The position numbers and the translations under genes were made by a program. Under the pieces are notes generated by a model. It made no database searches, was not told the origin of the DNA, and saw only the letters and a program-made list of their open reading frames with translations. From the NCBI RefSeq assembly GCF_040958095.1, contig NC_091175.1, positions 15,919,794 to 15,983,793 on the forward strand: 64,000 nt of DNA, read 5' to 3'. This DNA is from Procambarus clarkii. Lineage: Eukaryota > Arthropoda > Malacostraca > Decapoda > Cambaridae. Shown here in pieces: positions 58,856 through 64,000 of the stretch (position 1 is its first letter; each line of letters opens with the position of its first letter).

Positions 58856-58929
58856 AAAAAAAACAACTGATCAATCTTCATAAATCTTTCTTAAATATGA
58901 ACACAATTTTGTGGTTTGTTGACATCCCA

Positions 58930-59090
58930 GCTCTTGTTAATTGGTCTCTGACCATGCTTCTTGGTTGATGGTTTGGTCAACCAGGCTGTTAGACGCAGCT
59001 GCTCGCAACCTGACGTATTAATTACTGCCTCCTTTATCATGTATCCTTTGGAGGTGTTGGTGAACCTCTCTCTCTTGAACGGTCTGTTAA
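58930..59090 (-). mobile_element. LINE-type module E
   Basis: On minus: ATACGTCAGGTTGCGAGCAG, CTGCGTCTAACAGCCTGGTT, GACCAAACCATCAACCAAGA. Matches 11230 (+) and 50825 (-). Confidence 0.7.
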
Positions 59091-59454
59091 CCGTTTATTT
59101 TACTGTTAACAGAATAATTGTTTTGTATTTAGTCAGTTATTTCTGTGCTACTTTTATGTCTCAATATTTTTTTATAATAATACATTTTTTTTATACAGAT
59201 CTTAAATTTGTAAGAAGAAACTATTTAAGAATATTTGTTCATAGTACATAGTACACAGTGCAGAGTTACAAATAAGATTTCAACCGAGATTTAATAGAGC
59301 AGAAGTTGTTGTTAAACACGTTGGACATAATGTTAACAAAGCGCACATACGAATCATACTTATACACCACCTACGTAAGACAGAAACGAGAAACGAGTAA
59401 CACTTAACGGGCCAGCCAGAGGCTTTGGGCCCGCGCAGGAATGTACCTGAAAAA
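59091..59454. other. Unassigned
   Basis: No feature recognised. Confidence 0.4.
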
Positions 59455-59660
59455 AAGATTCCCCGATTATTCTTCCCGCCAAAATAGACGTGTGTGCTAA
59501 CAGCTGACTTTTAGCGGGAAATAACAAAGGTAAACATCACGAGTGTAAACAAAATTAGCCTTTATGGAGTCAGAATCGAAGTTAAGAGTATCCATGTGAG
59601 AGGCGAGAGTTGGGCACGTCTGTTGACTTCTGTACTTCAAAACTCGTTTGACTCGGCTCA
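59455..59660. repeat. Dispersed repeat family K, copy 2
   Basis: CTTCCCGCCAAAATAGACGT, GTGTGCTAACAGCTGACTTT and TAGCGGGAAATAACAAAGG, then GTAAACAAAATTAGCCTTTA. Aligns with 25880-26000 in the same orientation. Confidence 0.7.
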
Positions 59661-59850
59661 AAGCCACTGAGGTCTGTATACCTTTCACTGCTTCCAAGTA
59701 AAGTGTGCAATAATATGGCATTTCTAGTGGAATATATGAATGAATACAGTCTTCACTAACGAAATACAACTGTTACTGCATATTTATCCACGAACATTGG
59801 TGGATAAGTGTGCACCACTTATAACTTATCCTCCAATGTGGATAAGTGCT
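59661..59850. other. Unassigned; short inverted repeat
   Basis: CCACGAACATTGGTGGATAA...CTTATCCTCCAATGTGGATA at 59790-59846 is an imperfect inverted repeat. Confidence 0.45.
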
Positions 59851-59854
59851 GTGC

Positions 59855-59930
59855 ACACCATTAGCGACGGACTCGTGTCTTACAGGTCGGCGTTCGATTC
59901 CCGATGGTCCAAGTAGTTGACCACCATCAC
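59855..59930 (+). mobile_element. SINE family S1, head only
   Basis: GCGACGGACTCGTGTCTTAC plus AGGTCGGCGTTCGATTCCCG and ATGGTCCAAGTAGTTG match the S1 tRNA-like head. The B box GGCGTTCGATTCC is well preserved. Confidence 0.65.
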
Positions 59931-60224
59931 TCCGTCTGTATACCCCAGCTGCTCATAAAATATGCAGCTGCTCATATTTTGAGCTATGTTGTTATACCCA
60001 TTAAAAAACAAAAACCCTGTTATACCCCTCCCCACCCCCCTTCTCAAAGATTATACCTTAAATACTGATTCATGTAAATGTTAAAGTCGGTTTTCGACAC
60101 ACAGCAAACCAACCGACAGGTGATATTTTGCATATATTATACAAAAATATACAATTCTGTTACCTAACTTACCTATTTATCAAATATAAGCTAGTATCAT
60201 TATTTGGTTTAAAAATCAACTAGG

Positions 60225-60525
60225 GAAAGTAGAATACTGCTTAGAAAACCTCCCAAACCCAGCCCAAAATATCATCGTGCAAGGGGACTTCAACCTGCGA
60301 CACTTAAAATGCAAAAATGTGATAAAGTTATATCTAAGGGAATCCCACGAAGCCGTCTAAATTAACACACAAATGACCTCTTAACAAGTTTTGCATTAAA
60401 CCAACTGGAAAAGAAAACGCCTTGGACCTTATTTTCACAGAGATCAATTGATCAGGAACCTAATGATTACAAAACCCTGTTACTCAGATTACTCTCAAAT
60501 TGAAGTTCAGATAACCATGGGCAGC
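60225..60525 (+). pseudogene. LINE endonuclease-domain fragment, frameshifted
   Basis: Reads EYCLENLPNPAQNIIVQGDF plus NLRHLKC, then after shifts NDLLTSFALNQLEKK, ALDLIFTEIN and YSDYSQIEVQI. 'GDFN', 'LDLIFT' and 'SDH/YxxI' are landmarks of the AP-endonuclease-like domain of non-LTR retrotransposons. The usual catalytic His (SDH) is Tyr. At least two frameshifts and a stop make it dead. The reverse transcriptase does not follow, so it is an isolated 5' fragment. Confidence 0.75.
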
Positions 60526-60599
60526 AGACCTACATAGCCAATTTCAAATGCAAGAGGAGAATTCTGCAAATGCAATTTTAATGATAAACAGATGAACTT

Positions 60600-60860
60600 C
60601 CATTGACCCATACCAAGCCTCTCCTATTGGCCAATATGAGGCCGCACCCATTGGCCAATACGAAGCCGCTCCTATTGACCAATACGAGGTCGCTCCCAGG
60701 GGCCAATACAAGACCGCTCCTATTTACAATCACCCAAACTCACTCAAATATATATATATCTTTAACCTACGCTTGCAACAATCAAGTGATCCATTATATT
60801 ATCCGGCAATCTGTTTCACAAATCTACAACGATTGTGCTTTATTGTACTCTGGTGCAATC
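60600..60860 (-). mobile_element. LINE family G 3' fragment with internal 24-bp expansion
   Basis: On minus: TTGTAGATTTGTGAAACAGA plus TTGCCGGATAATATAATGGA, a degenerate 'VDLWNxLPDN', then the GGAGC-GGTCTTGTATTGGCCC unit. That unit is repeated about four times (60610-60722), against once in the copies at 15925 and 20090. Confidence 0.7.
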
Positions 60861-61155
60861 AAATCACCAGTACTGTTTGACGAGCAGAGGCTTATAGTGC
60901 AGTTTGAGAGCTAACTACCCAGCATGCACGTCAGTTATAATTATGATGCTGAAGGTAATAACTAGCCAGCTCCAGGCTGGTCGTTACAAAATAGTCATAT
61001 TGCAGAAGAAGTGGATGATTGGTTCAGGTTTTGATGAACGTACTGTTCGGTTACACATGCAATTTTTTCCCCTGATAGTTTCATATTCATTTGAGAGGTG
61101 GTTTCATAGAAACTCAGTTTGCTCGAGTTTCAATATTTAGCCTTGTCGAGAAGAA
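60861..61155. other. Unassigned
   Basis: No feature recognised. Confidence 0.4.
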
Positions 61156-61159
61156 TGTT

Positions 61160-61508
61160 TTAATGGATTATTTGCTAGATGAATGCTTCCTGGAAAATTC
61201 TCTAGATGAATACTTCCTGGAACACCCTCTAGATGAACGCTTTCTGGAACACTCTCTAGATGAATACTTCCTGGAACACCCTCTAGATGAACGCTTTCTG
61301 GAACACTCTCTAGATGAATACTTCCTGGAACACCCTCTAGATGAACGCTTTCTGGAACACTCTCTAGATGAATACTTCCTGGAACACCCTCTAGATGAAC
61401 GCTTTCTGGAACACTCTCTAGATGAAAACTTCCTGGAACACCCTCTAGATGAACGCTTTCTGGAACACTCTCTAGATGAATACTTCCTGGAACACCTTCT
61501 AGCTAAAT
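61160..61508. repeat. Minisatellite, 54-bp unit (two 27-bp halves)
   Basis: About six units alternating CTAGATGAATACTTCCTGGA...CACCCT and CTAGATGAACGCTTTCTGGA...CACTCT. The plus frame (61091-61510) encodes LDEYFLEHPLDERFLEHS repeats. Unit length divisible by three keeps it open. No start context or domain suggests a gene. Confidence 0.95.
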
Positions 61509-61900
61509 GATTCTACCTGAGCGGCAAATTACATGCTTCTATCTCCAACCCCATAATGTTCCCATCTCAAGTATTTCACATAACTTCTGTAATATAAGGG
61601 ATTGTAGCATTGACAATTGGAATAGCGAAGGAGGTTCGAGGGAGACGTTTTAGGAAGGGGTGAGGAAGTAGCGAGGATGAGCTAAGGAAGAGGTGGAGGA
61701 AGGGAGAGCAGGAGTAAGGAAGGTGACCGGGGGCAGCCATAAATAAATAGTTATCAGGTCATACACCATTACAAACCAAAAGAAGCGATCAGGCGTGAAA
61801 CACCGCAACAGCCTGAGTCGACCCCGGGCCATGACGGATCGTTTCCCCTGCTTCTATGTCTCACTATGGATGGTCCGCCCATCCCCACCGACCAATGAAA
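61509..61900. other. Unassigned
   Basis: No feature recognised; GA-rich 61630-61720. Confidence 0.4.
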
Positions 61901-61904
61901 CCAT

Positions 61905-62440
61905 GGTTGGTCATACACCTATCTCACCATGGATGGTCCGTACACACAGATCCATCTCATACTGGATGATCCGAACACACACCAATCTCATATTGGATGA
62001 TCATAACACACATACCCATCTCACACTGGATGATCCGAACACACTCACCCATCTCACACTGGATGATCCGAACACACACCAATCTCATATTGGATGATCA
62101 TAACACACACCCCCATCTCACACTGGATGATCCGAACACACTCACCCATCTCACACTGGATGATCCGAACACACTCACCCATCTCACACTGGATGATCCG
62201 AACACACACCAATCTCATATTGGATGATCATAACACACATACCCATCTCACACTGGATGATCCGAACACACTCACCCATCTCACACTGGATGATCCGAAC
62301 ACACACCAATCTCATATTGGATGATCATAACACACACCCCCATCTCACACTGGATGATCCGAACACACTCACCCATCTCACACTGGATGATCCGAACACA
62401 CTCACCCATCTCACACTGGATGATCCGAACAGACCCTAAA
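61905..62440. repeat. Minisatellite, 32-33 bp unit with three- and four-unit blocks
   Basis: Type a (CAATCTCATATTGGATGATC plus ATAACACACA) alternates with two or three type b units (CATCTCACACTGGATGATCC plus GAACACACTCACC). Type a starts near 61982, 62080, 62210 and 62306, giving blocks of about 97 and 130 bp. Confidence 0.95.
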
Positions 62441-62725
62441 TGATTGTGAACCCTCACGACGATATGAGAAAACTCGTTTAATAAGAAATTATAGACGATA
62501 TATGTAAATAATGTAAATCCTCAACCTTAAAAGGTGTTTCAGTTAGGTAAGGATAGGTTAGGTTTGGCTAGTTTAGTTGAAGCTAGTTAGATTAAGTTAG
62601 TTTAGGGTTTTTAAGTTCATTGGGGAAATTCGATGTAAATAAATCCAATGTTAATATGCTGTAAGACTTAATTGTGGATTGTATGACACTTTGTAATGAG
62701 TTGGGGAGTATGCCCGACAGCTGGA
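62441..62725. other. Unassigned; TTAGG-like degenerate stretch
   Basis: 62535-62615 contains GGTAAGGATAGGTTAGGTTT and GCTAGTTAGATTAAGTTAG, loosely telomere-like. No gene. Confidence 0.45.
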
Positions 62726-62729
62726 CGCT

Positions 62730-62940
62730 GGAGGGAGCCGGCTGTTAAAGAATGGGCTGGAGGGAGCCGGCTGTTAAAGAATGGGCTGGAGGGAGCTGGC
62801 TGGAAGGAGCCAGATGGAGGAATATGGCTTGAAGGGGCTGGATAGAGGAAGCTGGCTTGAGGGAGCTGACTGGAGGGAGCTAGCTGGAGAGAGCTGTCTG
62901 GAGTGAGGGAGATGGGTGGAGGAAGCTGGCTTAGCTAATT
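62730..62940. repeat. Minisatellite based on CTGGAGGGAGC
   Basis: Two 29-bp units (GGAGGGAGCCGGCTGTTAAA plus GAATGGGCT) followed by shorter diverged GAGGGAGCTGGCTG units. Confidence 0.88.
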
Positions 62941-63087
62941 CTCCATCTGTTGGTTTTTCTTACTAAGGTATGCGATTTTTTCAACCTTTTAACAGGTTTA
63001 TTTCATCCTTCAAATTTCCTTTTATTTTCTGAGAGATGGGGTGGGGTGGGGGGGGTGAGGTTTGAGGGGGTGGGGTTTGAGGGGAGT

Positions 63088-63089
<2 letters not shown>

Positions 63090-63133
<44 letters not shown>
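63090..63133. repeat. (AG)n microsatellite
   Basis: Short AG tract after a G-rich stretch. Confidence 0.96.
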
Positions 63134-63139
<6 letters not shown>

Positions 63140-63230
63140 ATTGTATCGTCAGTGAGTGAATCTGTGTTCTTCGTTCGACTTCGGTTATGGCTACAAATTA
63201 CATGATTGTATCTCCAGTTCCATAATGTTC

Positions 63231-63485
63231 CTGGCGGCTGAGTGGACAGCGCTTGGGGCTCGTAGTCTTAATGTTCCGGGTTCGATTCCAGGCGGAGGCG
63301 GAAACAAGTGGACAGTTTCTTTCACCCTGATGCTCCTATTCACCTAGCAGTAAATAGGTACCTGGGAGTTAGATAGCTGCTATGGACTCCTTCCTGGGGG
63401 TGTGTAACAAAAAGGAGACCTGATCGAGGACCGGGCCGCGGGGACGCTAAGCCCCGAAATCATCTCAAGATAACCTCAAGATAAG
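63231..63485 (+). mobile_element. SINE family D, copy with tail type 2
   Basis: Head GGCGGCTGAGTGGACAGCGC (A box) and CCGGGTTCGATTCCAGGC (B box). Body GTTTCTTTCACCCTGATG, CCTAGCAGTAAATAGGTACC and TAGATAGCTGCTATGGACT, homologous to 19161-19430. From about 63410 the tail is GGAGACCTGATCGAGGACCG to TCAAGATAACCTCAAGATAA. This is the tail seen alone at 49858 and 51085, and begun at the end of module E (11330). It therefore differs completely from the tail of the 19161 copy. Confidence 0.88.
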
Positions 63486-63496
63486 ATGGCACTAAC

Positions 63497-63868
63497 ATGG
63501 TTGTCTTCAAATTAATTCATCATACGGCTTTGGTTTTCCTTTGCTGCTTTAGCATCGCCTTAGATGCAGTCTCCTTGTCCTCTTGCGATAATGCGTCCAA
63601 TCTCGAGTCCATATTTGTAACCGTTTTGGGTCAAGATATATCATCGTTATTCTTAAAAACCACTTTCCAACCTCAAAGCCGATTCACAGATAAGCTGAAC
63701 ACCCAACATCATTACTATGCTTGTCTCCATAGTTTAATGTTGCTACGCTGGAACAGACCAAAACGCCAATTTCCTGTTATATTAAAGAACTCTCTAGTCA
63801 ACTCCTGCACACACTGCAGCCTCACCAACAGACAAGTGATAGATAGAAAGGCGGGGGCCAAGAGCTAA
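63497..63868 (+). CDS. Unrecognised open frame with hydrophobic N-terminus
   Basis: 123 codons, non-repetitive, starting MVVFKLIHHTALVFLCCFSI, which would score as signal-peptide-like. No domain is recognised. Later residues include CTHCSLTNRQVIDRKAGAKS. The frame starts only 12 bp after a SINE, and its downstream sequence looks like dispersed repeat. It may be a repeat-derived frame or an exon fragment. Confidence 0.2.
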   Translation: MVVFKLIHHTALVFLCCFSIALDAVSLSSCDNASNLESIFVTVLGQDISSLFLKTTFQPQSRFTDKLNTQHHYYACLHSLMLLRWNRPKRQFPVILKNSLVNSCTHCSLTNRQVIDRKAGAKS

Positions 63869-64000
63869 CACATTGATCATTCTGGTCCAAACAGTAAATA
63901 CAAATAGTAAAACACAGGCTCACTGCTACAAGTAATATCGTACACCCTCTTTCCCCAGTTCTTAATCTTGCACACCTAACATCACCAGAGCTTCAAATAC

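Overview
The window is eukaryotic intergenic DNA, most likely from a decapod crustacean, and a freshwater crayfish is my best guess. The evidence is very long (AG)n, (AC)n and (AT)n tracts, arthropod-type TTAGG repeats, many non-LTR retrotransposon 3' ends, several tRNA-derived SINEs and large palindromic elements of a kind I associate with decapod genomes. The species assignment is an inference. I found no convincing host protein-coding gene and no intact RNA gene. Most long open frames are translations of tandem repeats (YIYIYI, THTHTH, SLSLSL, LLQPV, VVGGQ and similar). A 500-base run of N at 43376-43875 is an assembly gap inside a 20-bp tandem repeat.

Layout. 0-10 kb: a LINE tail (305-595), a 31-33 bp minisatellite, a foldback element (4128-4308), a 980-bp 15-bp minisatellite open on both strands (5201-6182), and a SINE whose interior has become a 21-bp minisatellite (9060-9500). 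10-25 kb: a perfect 120-bp-arm hairpin flanked by (AT)n (10182-10430), three more copies of the 4.1-kb foldback family, LINE fragments, several minisatellites, a SINE with a LINE-derived tail (19161-19430), and a LINE tail between (AC)n tracts (20680-21077). 24.7-26.1 kb: an (AT)n cluster holding a 389-bp palindrome with TTAGG repeats in its centre, a Penelope-like (GIY-YIG) C-terminal fragment, and a truncated palindrome copy. 26-38 kb: SINEs, 28-bp and 32-bp minisatellites, a reverse-strand LINE tail in (TG)n. 38.7-46.9 kb: three reverse-strand LINE fragments with readable protein motifs, an 18-bp minisatellite, and a second, inverted 389-bp palindrome. 47-64 kb: minisatellites, a palindrome with a nested insertion (52934-53360), a plus-strand LINE 3' end (53931-54630), an endonuclease-domain pseudogene (60225-60525), and a second SINE copy carrying a different LINE tail (63231-63485).

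How the parts relate. The elements appear sorted by microsatellite. (AT)n tracts flank both palindrome families and the Penelope-like fragment. (AC)n tracts flank one LINE family and one SINE tail. (AAT)n follows another SINE. One SINE body is joined to two unrelated LINE-type tails, which suggests it can switch retrotransposition partners. Several LINE 3' ends carry tandem duplications of their own C-terminus or 3' UTR. These relationships are the most interesting content of the window.
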